This document shows positions 1-6,577 of a DNA stretch of 64,000 bases, piece by piece. The DNA is taken from NCBI RefSeq assembly GCF_021729135.1, contig NZ_JAJTWW010000009.1, positions 160,151 to 224,150 of the forward strand. Direction: 5' to 3'. Under the pieces are notes generated by a model, which had not been told where the DNA came from, ran no database searches, and was given only the letters and a program-made list of their open reading frames with translations. The position numbers and the translations under genes are program-made. The DNA is from Brevibacterium daeguense. GTDB lineage: Bacteria > Actinomycetota > Actinomycetes > Actinomycetales > Brevibacteriaceae. How positions within the stretch are numbered: position 1 is the stretch's first letter; each line of letters begins with the position of its first letter.

Positions 1-28
1 ACCAGGACACGAACGATTGAGGACGGAA

Positions 29-1483
29 ATGACTGAATACTCTGCACAGGCGAGGTTCGACAACTACATCGGCGGCTCCTGGGTGGGCAGCGGGGAACGC
101 AGCGCGAATGTGAATCCCTCGGACACCTCGGATGTCCTCGGACACTTCGCGCGCGCCGATGCCGCCACCGTCGAACGCGCGATCGCCGCTGCCAGGGCCG
201 CTCTTCCGGAATGGTCGACCGGGTCCATCCAGCAGCGGTTCGACATCCTGGACACCACGGGCTCGGTGCTCAAGGAACGGTCGGCCGAGCTCGGCGCTCT
301 GCTGGCGCGGGAAGAGGGCAAGCAGATCACGGAGGCGACCGCGGAGGTGCTTCGGGCCGCCCAGATCTTCAAGTTCTTCGCCGGCGAGGCGATCCGCAAC
401 ACCGGCGAGATCGTCGAGTCGGTCCGCCCCGGCCTGACGGTGGAGATGACACATGAGCCCGTCGGGGTGGTCGGGGTCATCACCCCCTGGAACTTCCCGA
501 TCGCGATTCCGGCGTGGAAGATCGCACCGGCTCTTGCCTACGGGAACACCGTCGTATTCAAGCCGGCGGAGATCGTCCCCGCCTGCGCCCATGAGCTCGT
601 GCGGATCCTGATCGATGCCGGTGTGCCGGACGGGGTGCTCAACCTCGTGACCGGTCCGGGCGGTGTCGTGGGCGACGCGATCTCCTCGTCCCGGGATGTC
701 GACGCCGTGACCTTCACCGGATCGGTGGCCGTCGGCGAAGGCGTCATCGCCAACGCCACGGCCGCCGGTGCCAAGGTGCAGTGCGAGATGGGCGGCAAGA
801 ATCCCCTCATCGTCCTCGGCGACGCCGATCTGCAGGCCGCCGCCGACGCCGCGGTCAACGGCGCGTTCTTCTCCACCGGGCAGCGCTGCACCGCGTCCAG
901 CCGACTCATCGTGACGGCGGACGTTCACGACGAGTTCGTCGCCCTGATGAAGGAGAAGATGGCCCGCCTTGTCGTCGGTGACGCACGCGACGCCGACACC
1001 GTGATCGGGCCGGTGGTGTCCGCCTCGCAGTTCGAGCAGGATCGCAGATACCTCGGGATCGCCGCCTCGGAGGGCGCCACCGTCCACGGTGGCGAAGTCG
1101 TCGAGCGACCTTCGGAAGGCTACTTCCTCGCCCCGGCGCTGGTGACCGAGACGACTGAGACCATGACCATCAATACCGAGGAAGTGTTCGGCCCGGTCGC
1201 ATCGGTGATCAAGGTCAAGGACTACGAGGAGGCGCTCGCCGTCGCCAATCGGACACCCTTCGGGCTGTCGGCCGGGATCTTCACGAACTCGCTCAAGCAC
1301 GCAGCGCATTTCAAGCGCCACTCCGACGCCGGCATGGTCATGGTCAACGCGCCCACGGCAGGAGTGGACTACCACACGTCATTCGGCGGCCGGAAGGGAT
1401 CGAGCTACGGTCCCCGCGAGCAGGGACGTGCTGCTCGAGAGTTCTACACCAACCACAAGACGGCGTATGTGAATGCCGGCTGA
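29..1483 (+). CDS. NAD(P)-dependent aldehyde dehydrogenase, 2,5-dioxopentanoate dehydrogenase-like
   Basis: This 484-residue protein has the length and motifs of the ALDH superfamily. The Rossmann loop is FTGSVAVGEG, the general base is Glu253 in EMGGKN, and the catalytic thiol is Cys287 in STGQRCTASSR. The EMGGKN and STGQRCTASSR signatures resemble alpha-ketoglutarate semialdehyde dehydrogenases (sugar-acid or hydroxyproline breakdown) more than betaine or succinate semialdehyde enzymes; this substrate call is inference. The ATG at 29 is preferred over an in-frame TTG at 17 because a GAGGACGG ribosome site lies just before it. No partner pathway gene is visible, but the upstream side is cut by the window edge. 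Confidence 0.85.
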   Translation: MTEYSAQARFDNYIGGSWVGSGERSANVNPSDTSDVLGHFARADAATVERAIAAARAALPEWSTGSIQQRFDILDTTGSVLKERSAELGALLAREEGKQITEATAEVLRAAQIFKFFAGEAIRNTGEIVESVRPGLTVEMTHEPVGVVGVITPWNFPIAIPAWKIAPALAYGNTVVFKPAEIVPACAHELVRILIDAGVPDGVLNLVTGPGGVVGDAISSSRDVDAVTFTGSVAVGEGVIANATAAGAKVQCEMGGKNPLIVLGDADLQAAADAAVNGAFFSTGQRCTASSRLIVTADVHDEFVALMKEKMARLVVGDARDADTVIGPVVSASQFEQDRRYLGIAASEGATVHGGEVVERPSEGYFLAPALVTETTETMTINTEEVFGPVASVIKVKDYEEALAVANRTPFGLSAGIFTNSLKHAAHFKRHSDAGMVMVNAPTAGVDYHTSFGGRKGSSYGPREQGRAAREFYTNHKTAYVNAG

Positions 1484-1576
1484 CCGCCGGCTCGGGGGAG
1501 CGCGGTCTGCTCGCGCCCCCCGCATTCAGCTGCGCGTTAGACTGGGTGGACCGGCGCGTAAGGAGCAGAACAGTTC

Positions 1577-2278
1577 GTGAACGATCTCATCGACACCACC
1601 GAGATGTACCTCCAAGCCATTGTGGAGCTGGAGGAGCAGGAGATCGTACCTCTGCGTGCTCGCATCGCCGAACGCCTCGAGCATTCGGGGCCGACGGTGT
1701 CCCAGACGGTCGCGCGGATGGAGCGCGACGGTCTGCTCCGAGTCGGGACCGACCGTCATCTGGAGCTCACGCCGGAAGGCCGGGAGCTGGCGACGGCGGT
1801 GATGCGCAAGCACCGGCTTGCGGAGCGGCTGCTCAACGACGTGATCGGCCTCGACTGGGAGCTCGTCCACGATGAGGCGTGCCGCTGGGAGCACGTGATG
1901 AGCGAACAGGTCGAGAAGCGGCTGGTGACGCTGCTGCCCGAACACCAGACCAGTCCCTACGGCAACCCGATTCCGGGTCTTGAAGCTCTCGGCGCCGAAC
2001 AGCCGGTCGTCTCCGACGACGTCGTCCCGCTCACCGAGGCCTGCCCCGCCACCGGCCGCAGCGAGGTCCGGATCGAATGGCTCGCCGAACCTCTGCAGGT
2101 CGACACCTATCTCCTGGCGCAGCTGCGCCAGACCGGCGTCCTGCCGGGTGTGGCGGTGACTTGCGAACCGGCGGGGGAGTACATCACGGTGCGCGCTCCG
2201 GAGGCGGAGAACGTCCTCGATCTGCCTCGGGAGACCGCTTCGCACATCTTCGTGAGGGCGATCGCGTCCTCCGCTTGA
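1577..2278 (+). CDS. dtxR: Iron-dependent transcriptional repressor, DtxR/IdeR family
   Basis: The 233-residue protein has an N-terminal winged helix (about 1-65), a metal-binding dimerisation domain (65-140) and a C-terminal SH3/FeoA-like domain (155-230). All seven metal ligands of DtxR/IdeR fall at the canonical numbers: Met10, His79, Glu83, His98, Cys102, Glu105 and His106. This makes it the Fe(II) sensor branch rather than the Mn(II) branch, and it should repress iron uptake genes when iron is sufficient. The GTG start has AAGGAG upstream at about 1560-1565, and TAGACT at 1538-1543 is a plausible -10 box. Confidence 0.93.
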   Translation: MNDLIDTTEMYLQAIVELEEQEIVPLRARIAERLEHSGPTVSQTVARMERDGLLRVGTDRHLELTPEGRELATAVMRKHRLAERLLNDVIGLDWELVHDEACRWEHVMSEQVEKRLVTLLPEHQTSPYGNPIPGLEALGAEQPVVSDDVVPLTEACPATGRSEVRIEWLAEPLQVDTYLLAQLRQTGVLPGVAVTCEPAGEYITVRAPEAENVLDLPRETASHIFVRAIASSA

Positions 2279-2331
2279 GTGCGTCCTCCGCTTGAGCGCG
2301 TCGCCGATCGCCCGAGGGTCCGTCGCAACCG

Positions 2332-2364
2332 CTTCGTAACACTCTCTCGACCTCTTCGTTACAC
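2332..2364 (+). repeat. 11-bp direct repeats 22 bp apart upstream of the NlpC/P60 promoter
   Basis: CTTCGTAACAC (2332-2342) and CTTCGTTACAC (2354-2364) differ at one base. Their starts are 22 bp apart, about two helical turns, so both would face the same side of the DNA. They lie roughly 85-115 bp upstream of the -35 box. Direct repeats with a GTAAC/GTTAC core are the type of site bound by the response regulator MtrA at cell-wall hydrolase genes in actinobacteria; assigning them to MtrA is inference. Confidence 0.5.
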
Positions 2365-2448
2365 CTTTTTTCCACGAGTTTTGGTGCTTCTGACCAGGCA
2401 ATTCACTGAAAATGTGACGCTTCTGACATTCTTTTCGTGATGTAAATG

Positions 2449-2477
2449 TGACATTGGGGCCCTGCTTCGGTTACCGT
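2449..2477 (+). promoter_or_regulatory. Sigma-70-type promoter for the riboswitch/NlpC transcript
   Basis: TGACAT (2449-2454) and TACCGT (2472-2477) are separated by exactly 17 bp, placing transcription start near 2484, upstream of the riboswitch. The -35 box overlaps the palindrome AATGTGACATT (2445-2455), which could be an operator. Confidence 0.55.
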
Positions 2478-2524
2478 TTAGCAGTCGGCTTCTTCCGGAG
2501 CCGGCCGGCGTGGGTAACCGAGTG

Positions 2525-2662
2525 CCGCTCCCTCGCTGAATGACCAGGACCGAAAGCGGCAACGGGGGAACCACCTTTGTCCCGATGGACTCGGGGCTAA
2601 GTCACTCGTGAGAGTGGCCGAGCACCTCCAGCTCGAGCCCGACAGCTCACCTCGTAGGTTGT
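2525..2662 (+). ncRNA. c-di-AMP riboswitch (ydaO-yuaA type)
   Basis: The conserved blocks of this riboswitch appear in order: TCGCTGAAT near 2533, ACGGGGGAACCA near 2561, GGGGCTAA near 2593, and the terminal block GAGCCCGACAGCTCACCTCG (2635-2654) followed by TAGG. It lies directly upstream of the ribosome site of an NlpC/P60 cell-wall hydrolase, the classic actinobacterial target. In the known family c-di-AMP binding switches expression off. No terminator hairpin is obvious between the aptamer and the start codon, so control may act on ribosome access or by Rho. The exact 5' boundary is approximate. Confidence 0.87.
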
Positions 2663-2675
2663 GGAGAGGAACTCT

Positions 2676-3527
2676 GTGGCACAGAAGAAGCACGGCCGTC
2701 GCGCCGCCAGCACCCCAGTCAAGACACCACTCACCGAGCTCACCGAAGCTCTGAGTGCGAACACCGGCGCAGTCGGCCGTCGCGCAGCGGTTGTCGCCGC
2801 AGCAGGCGGCCTGATCGTCACCGTCGGACTGCCTGCCGCCAACCAGGCCGGCAAGGACGAAGGCGTCGTCTCCGCTTCCGCCGAAGCGGCTGACAATTCC
2901 GAGGTCGAGTTCACCAATCAGGCCAAGATCGTCGTCCCCGAGGCCGCAGAGGCCGAGGACGGCGAAGGCGATGACGCGGCCGATGCCGTCCAGGCCGAAC
3001 CCGTCACCGCCACCGCAGCACCCGAACCGGCTCCGGAGCCGGAGCCCGAGCCGGAGCCTTCCTCATCCGAGTCGAACGCATCCTCCGCTGCGCCCAGCGA
3101 CCGGGGATCGAACTCCTCCCGCAGCTCCGACCGCTCTTCCGAGGGGTCGTCGAGCAAGGCCGGCGGCGACGTCAAGGTGCCGGACGGTTCGAAGGCCGAG
3201 CAGGTCATCGCGATCGCCAAGCAGTACGTCGGCGTGCCCTACGTCTACGGCGGCACCTCGCCCAGCGGTTGGGACTGCTCCGGGTTCACCGCCTTCGTCT
3301 ACGGCAAGGCCGGTGTGAACCTGCCGCGGACCTCGTCCGCGCAGAAGGCTGCCGGCACCGTCGTCTCCGCGTCCGAGGCGAAGCCGGGCGACCTCGTCTA
3401 CAAGCCCGGCCACATCGGCATCTACGCCGGCAACGGCATGATGTACGACGCGGGTTCCTCGAGCTCGGACACCTCGTACCGCAGCCACTCGTGGATGGGC
3501 AGCGTCACCTACATTCGCGTTCTCTGA
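2676..3527 (+). CDS. Secreted NlpC/P60 family peptidoglycan endopeptidase
   Basis: The 283-residue protein starts with a basic region and a hydrophobic segment (about 35-60) that acts as a signal peptide or membrane anchor. A long Glu/Pro then Ser-rich linker (about 75-165) follows, then a C-terminal NlpC/P60 domain (about 170-283). The catalytic Cys201 lies in DCSGFT and His246 in GHIGIYAG. Such enzymes cut D-Glu/meso-DAP-type stem-peptide bonds in the cell wall. The GTG at 2676 is chosen over the GTG at 2661 because GGAGAGGA (2663-2670) is then correctly spaced. The c-di-AMP riboswitch upstream links it to turgor and wall homeostasis. Confidence 0.9.
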   Translation: MAQKKHGRRAASTPVKTPLTELTEALSANTGAVGRRAAVVAAAGGLIVTVGLPAANQAGKDEGVVSASAEAADNSEVEFTNQAKIVVPEAAEAEDGEGDDAADAVQAEPVTATAAPEPAPEPEPEPEPSSSESNASSAAPSDRGSNSSRSSDRSSEGSSSKAGGDVKVPDGSKAEQVIAIAKQYVGVPYVYGGTSPSGWDCSGFTAFVYGKAGVNLPRTSSAQKAAGTVVSASEAKPGDLVYKPGHIGIYAGNGMMYDAGSSSSDTSYRSHSWMGSVTYIRVL

Positions 3528-3549
3528 TCGGCTTCAGCCGACGGCTCTT

Positions 3550-3607
3550 CACGCAGAGGGCCCGGCGTCCGGGTTATGGTCCACCCGGTCGCCGGGCCCT
3601 CTGCGTG
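3550..3607 (+). terminator. Terminator hairpin after the NlpC/P60 gene
   Basis: Perfect 18-bp inverted repeats, 3550-3567 and 3590-3607 (arm CACGCAGAGGGCCCGGCG), enclose an inner CCGGGT/ACCCGG pair. There is no U-tract, as is common for actinobacterial terminators. Confidence 0.85.
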
Positions 3608-3801
3608 CCCAGGGACGGTGTGCCGCCGCTCCCGCCAGGGGCGGCGGCTGTTGGCTCGCGGGGGCGGCGCATGCTTCCTGCCGGCGACGGCAGGCTGCAC
3701 TGCTGGAGTCTGCGGTCACTTCCCGCCGGGGCGTCGGTGCAGAGGTGGTGAACTGCAGGCGAAATCTTCTCGGCCGAGCAGAATTGGGCGATGGTCGGCT
3801 C

Positions 3802-3829
3802 TTGCGCATCGTGGGGCCTCGGTTACTCT
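3802..3829 (+). promoter_or_regulatory. Putative promoter of the structured RNA
   Basis: TTGCGC (3802-3807) and TACTCT (3824-3829) are 16 bp apart, predicting a transcript start near 3836, just before the first strand of the long-range helix described for the RNA. Confidence 0.45.
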
Positions 3830-3835
3830 TATGGC

Positions 3836-4025
3836 AGTCGTGACCACATCATCCTGGAATCAGGGAGTCCCGTGAGAAGCGAATGCAGTGCAGGAAGCGC
3901 GGTCGCCGTGCGACGGCCGAGCCTCTTCGCGTGCTGTGAACGGGGCCTTGCCTATTCCATAGTCGACTCGATAGATCCGATGTGGACTTCTGAAGGCGTT
4001 GCGCGCATGCGCAGCGCCTTCTGTG
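3836..4025 (+). ncRNA. Candidate structured RNA (rod-like, own terminator) upstream of HNH gene
   Basis: Four helices nest without crossing: CCACATC 3844-3850 with GATGTGG 3979-3985; GTCCCGT 3867-3873 with ACGGGGC 3940-3946 (one G-U); GCGAA 3879-3883 with TTCGC 3926-3930; and the hairpin GTCGC/GCGAC 3902-3914. A terminator hairpin with GAAGGCG/CGCCTTC ends (3993-4021) follows within eight bases. The result is a rod of about 150 nt closed by a long-range stem, with promoter and terminator. It could be a free small RNA of 6S/Ms1-like shape or an attenuating leader for the HNH gene. No known family was recognised. Confidence 0.5.
3993..4025 (+). terminator. Terminator of the structured RNA / attenuator before the HNH gene
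   Basis: A stem of about 13 bp (GAAGGCGTTGCGC with GCGCAGCGCCTTC, one G-U pair, GCAT loop) is followed by TCTGTGTTTG. It ends about 50 bases before the HNH start codon, so HNH transcription must read through it or start after it. Confidence 0.65.
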
Positions 4026-4071
4026 TTTGCGGAAGCCGGGCACGGACTCGCCCGGGGCAAGGAGCGCGCAG

Positions 4072-4575
4072 GTGAAGACACTGGTTCTCAACGCCGGATA
4101 CGAGCCGATGTCGGTGGTCTCGTTCCGTCGGGCGGTGGTGCTGGTCCTGGCAGGCAAAGCCACTGTGCTTGCCGCCGATGAGGCTGTCCCGGTGCGCAGC
4201 GAGCACCTGGCCATGCAGCAGCCCTCGGTGATCATCCTCAGCAGGTACGTCAGGCCCCCGAGCGGACGCTCTGTCGCGCTCTCCCGGCGGGGCGTGCTGC
4301 GACGGGATGGGTTCAAGTGCGCATACTGCGGTGTGCGCGCCTCCACCGTGGACCACGTGCTCCCGCGTTCCAGAGGCGGGGGGAACACCTGGCAGAACCT
4401 CGTCGCCTGCTGTCGTTCGTGCAACAACCGCAAGGGCAACAGGACCCCGGAGGAGATGGGCTGGCGGCTGGGCGTCAAGCCCGAGGCGCCGCGCGCGGGG
4501 CAGTGGTGGCTGCGAGACCTGGACAATCCTGCGGAATCCTGGCGGCCATTCCTGGAGTACTCCTTCGCGGCCTGA
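4072..4575 (+). CDS. HNH endonuclease
   Basis: This 167-residue protein carries a complete HNH/zinc-finger nuclease module: CAYCG at Cys83, the catalytic VDHVLPRSRGG with Asp94-His95, then a CRSCN pair and a closing NRKGNRTP. It belongs to the McrA-like single-domain HNH proteins widespread in actinobacteria, whose cellular role is not established. The GTG at 4072 is chosen because AAGGAGCG lies just upstream (4059-4066) and homology-like sequence (LVLNAGYEPMSVVS) begins immediately. Its expression may depend on the structured RNA upstream. Confidence 0.85.
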   Translation: MKTLVLNAGYEPMSVVSFRRAVVLVLAGKATVLAADEAVPVRSEHLAMQQPSVIILSRYVRPPSGRSVALSRRGVLRRDGFKCAYCGVRASTVDHVLPRSRGGGNTWQNLVACCRSCNNRKGNRTPEEMGWRLGVKPEAPRAGQWWLRDLDNPAESWRPFLEYSFAA

Positions 4576-4620
4576 CTCAACCCTCGTCCGCGACCTTCGT
4601 CGCTGCTCCGCATCCGCTCT

Positions 4621-4649
4621 GCTGCTCGTCGTCGCTGACGACGAGCAGC
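4621..4649. terminator. First of two tandem hairpins between convergent genes
   Basis: Perfect 13-bp arms GCTGCTCGTCGTC (4621-4633) and GACGACGAGCAGC (4637-4649) enclose a 3-base loop, immediately after the HNH gene. Confidence 0.65.
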
Positions 4650-4660
4650 GCGTGGAGACA

Positions 4661-4711
4661 CACGAACGCGGGTGGTGCGGTTCGATTCGAACCGCACCAC
4701 CCGCGTTCGTG
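4661..4711. terminator. Bidirectional terminator with 25-bp perfect arms
   Basis: 4661-4685 is the exact reverse complement of 4687-4711, with a single-base centre. It sits between the convergent HNH gene (+) and GlsB-family gene (-), so it can serve both strands. Confidence 0.85.
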
Positions 4712-4725
4712 GTGGTGTCAGATGC

Positions 4726-4995
4726 TCAGGCGCGCGTGCGCGAGCGTCCGGAGATGAAGCCCCAGATGACGAGCACGATGATCGCACCGCCGATGGCCAG
4801 CAGCCACGAGCTCAGCGACCAGAACTCGTTGACTCCGGTGCCGAAGAGGGCGCTTCCGATCCAGCCGCCCAGGACGGCTCCGATGACGCCGGCGGCGAGT
4901 GCGCCGAGCCAGCCGCCACCCTGCCTACCCGGGAGGATGGCCTTCGCGATGGCACCTGCGATCAGGCCGAGGATGAGAAAAGCGAGAATACCCAT
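4726..4995 (-). CDS. GlsB/YeaQ/YmgE family stress-response membrane protein
   Basis: A small (89 aa) hydrophobic protein with three predicted membrane helices (about 3-20, 30-52, 60-82) separated by Gly-rich turns. It has the family pattern of an N-terminal LILGLIAGAIAKAILPG followed by GGWLGALAAGVIGAVLGG. Family members are stress-induced inner-membrane proteins of uncertain function. The ATG is preceded on the minus strand by AGGAGC. It is divergent from the universal stress protein, which fits a shared stress-responsive control region. TATATT at about 5087-5092 (minus strand) may be its -10 box. Confidence 0.88.
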   Translation of the reverse strand: MGILAFLILGLIAGAIAKAILPGRQGGGWLGALAAGVIGAVLGGWIGSALFGTGVNEFWSLSSWLLAIGGAIIVLVIWGFISGRSRTRA

Positions 4996-5227
4996 AACTT
5001 GCTCCTGTTCTTTCGTGGAGCACCCAAAAGGATTGGGCGCCCGCTGTTGTCTGGATGTCGTACGGGTTTGTCTGACGTTTCGAATATAACAAGGAATCTT
5101 GCCGGACGACAGTTATCGGCGCGGCCATTCCGCGAGCGGTGCCGAATCGTAATCAGAACAGTTCTGCTGGCGGGGCGAACGGGCCGGTATCTTGGAACAA
5201 ACGCTGTAACCGGAAGAAGGAGACGCA

Positions 5228-6238
5228 GTGGTCAGGGAACAGCAGGTTCCGGAGGTCGCGGACCCGCAGGCGATCATCGTGGGAGTCGACGGCTCGAAAG
5301 CCAGCAGGCATGCCCTGCGGTTCGCCATCAACGAGGCCCAGGCCCTGGAGCGCTCGATCCGGCTCGTCGGGGCATACACGATCCCGAGCGTTGCGGCCGC
5401 CACCATCGACGTGTCCTATGTGCCGATCGACGACAGCTCGATCCGAGCCGCTGTGACCGCCACGCTGAAGGAGGCCGCTGCAGAGGTCAAGGCGGCAGGT
5501 GTGCCGGTCGAGGCGGTCATCGAGATCGGAGACGCTGCCGGAGTCCTCGTGGAGGAGTCGAAGCAGGCTTCGCTCGCGGTCGTGGGTTCTCGCGGCAAGG
5601 GCGGGTTCGCCGGCCGGCTGCTGGGCACTGTGTCGAGCGCGCTGCCGGCGCACTCCCATTGCCCGACCATCGTCGTCCCCGTCGGGTGGACGGCAGAGGC
5701 GGAGCGGGCGGCCAAGCACAGCTCATCGCGGGCGGTCCGCAACCAGCGCGGCGACCTGGTGGAGTTCGACGAGAGCCTCGAGTCCGTTCCGGGTCTCGAC
5801 TTCGCCGGTTCTGTTGTCGTCGGCATCGACTCGCTGGGCAAGAGCTCTCCGGCTCTGTGGGAGGCGGCGCTCCTGGCGGAACATCGCGGAACGCCGCTGC
5901 ACATCGTCGGGGTCGTCACCACGACCGTCGTCGGCCCGGAATGGCTGCCGAGCACGCACGATGTGCAGCGCTTCTTCGATGAGGGGTCGGGCACGCTGGA
6001 AGTCGCGGCCTCGGCGGTCGCCCAGAAGTACCCGCAGCTGACGGTCGAATGGACTCTGTTCGACGGTCAGCCCGCCGAGGTGCTCGTGCGCGCATCGGAT
6101 ACCGCCGACGTCCTCGTCATCGGCTCGCGCGGCCGCGGCGGCTTCGCCGGTCTGCTGCTCGGATCGACTTCGCAGTCGGTGCTGCCGTACGCCCAGTGCC
6201 CGACCATGGTGGTGCGCGTGCCGCGCGACTCCCGCTGA
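5228..6238 (+). CDS. Universal stress protein with two tandem UspA domains
   Basis: A 336-residue protein with UspA domains at about 12-155 and 190-333. Both keep the ATP-binding G-x2-G-x9-G(S/T) motif: GSRGKGGFAGRLLGT in the first and GSRGRGGFAGLLLGS in the second. Such double-Usp proteins bind ATP in the cytoplasm and accumulate during hypoxia or growth arrest in actinobacteria. The GTG start is preceded by AGAAGGAGACG. Upstream lie TATCTT (5188-5193) as a candidate -10 and the palindrome AGAACAGTTCT (5155-5165). Confidence 0.9.
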   Translation: MVREQQVPEVADPQAIIVGVDGSKASRHALRFAINEAQALERSIRLVGAYTIPSVAAATIDVSYVPIDDSSIRAAVTATLKEAAAEVKAAGVPVEAVIEIGDAAGVLVEESKQASLAVVGSRGKGGFAGRLLGTVSSALPAHSHCPTIVVPVGWTAEAERAAKHSSSRAVRNQRGDLVEFDESLESVPGLDFAGSVVVGIDSLGKSSPALWEAALLAEHRGTPLHIVGVVTTTVVGPEWLPSTHDVQRFFDEGSGTLEVAASAVAQKYPQLTVEWTLFDGQPAEVLVRASDTADVLVIGSRGRGGFAGLLLGSTSQSVLPYAQCPTMVVRVPRDSR

Positions 6239-6369
6239 TCAGGCGCCGGTGGCCCTGCCCGAACGACCACCCGATCGACGCCGCCGCGATTCATCGTGGC
6301 AGACGTCTGCTTCAGCAGCAGATCCGGTCGATCGGAGCAGGGCCCGGCGCTCTGTACGTCATTCAAGTG

Positions 6370-6442
6370 CGCCCCCGACAGGATTCGAACCTGTGACACC
6401 CGCTTTAGGAGAGCGGTGCTCTATCCCCTGAGCTACGGGGGC
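6370..6442 (-). tRNA. tRNA-Arg (anticodon CCT)
   Basis: Read on the minus strand, the 73-nt molecule has the acceptor pair GCCCCCG/CGGGGGC, discriminator G, a D-arm starting TAGCTCAGGGGATAGAGCA, an anticodon stem CCGCT/AGCGG with loop CTCCTAA (anticodon CCT), and a T-arm with GGTTCGAATCC. The 3' CCA is not encoded. It decodes AGG arginine codons, which are rare in this high-GC genome. Confidence 0.97.
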
Positions 6443-6577
6443 GTGCCCCGCAGAGAAGCCAGCGCGGGGCGGGCACCGGCGTCGGCGCATCGACAGTCTA
6501 ACAGCCGCCGAGCGAAAACTTCGCGCAGTCCGGTGCGCCGGACTTCTCCTGACCGCTGTTCCGGATAGGCTCGATGC

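Larger units (their letters stand above)
2279..2675 (+). other. Regulatory intergenic region of the NlpC/P60 gene
   Basis: These 397 bases hold no gene. From left to right there is a pair of 11-base direct repeats (2332-2342 and 2354-2364), an AT-rich stretch with AATGT/ACATT inverted repeats (2411-2430 and 2445-2455), a promoter (2449-2477) and a c-di-AMP riboswitch ending just before the ribosome site. The layout is that of a heavily regulated cell-wall hydrolase leader. Confidence 0.8.
3528..4071. other. Gene-poor region: terminator, then structured RNA locus
   Basis: This 544-base stretch contains the strong terminator of the NlpC/P60 gene (3550-3607). About 200 bases follow (3610-3800) in which no convincing gene or signal is seen. 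A promoter, a foldable RNA and a second terminator (3802-4025) lie next to the ribosome site of the following HNH gene. Confidence 0.7.

Noticed and set aside
3871..4075. Open frame of 67 codons (GTG 3871, Cys/Arg-rich) ending in a GTGA overlap with the HNH start
   Set aside because: It runs through the nested RNA helices and the terminator hairpin, has no conserved-looking composition, and the structure explains the sequence better; it might still be a leader peptide.
5155..5165. AGAACAGTTCT as a LexA box
   Set aside because: The half-sites are separated by one base instead of the four needed for GAAC-N4-GTTC.
6370..6442. Integrated element at tRNA-Arg(CCT)
   Set aside because: No integrase, no repeated tRNA 3' end downstream and no change in composition were seen on either side.
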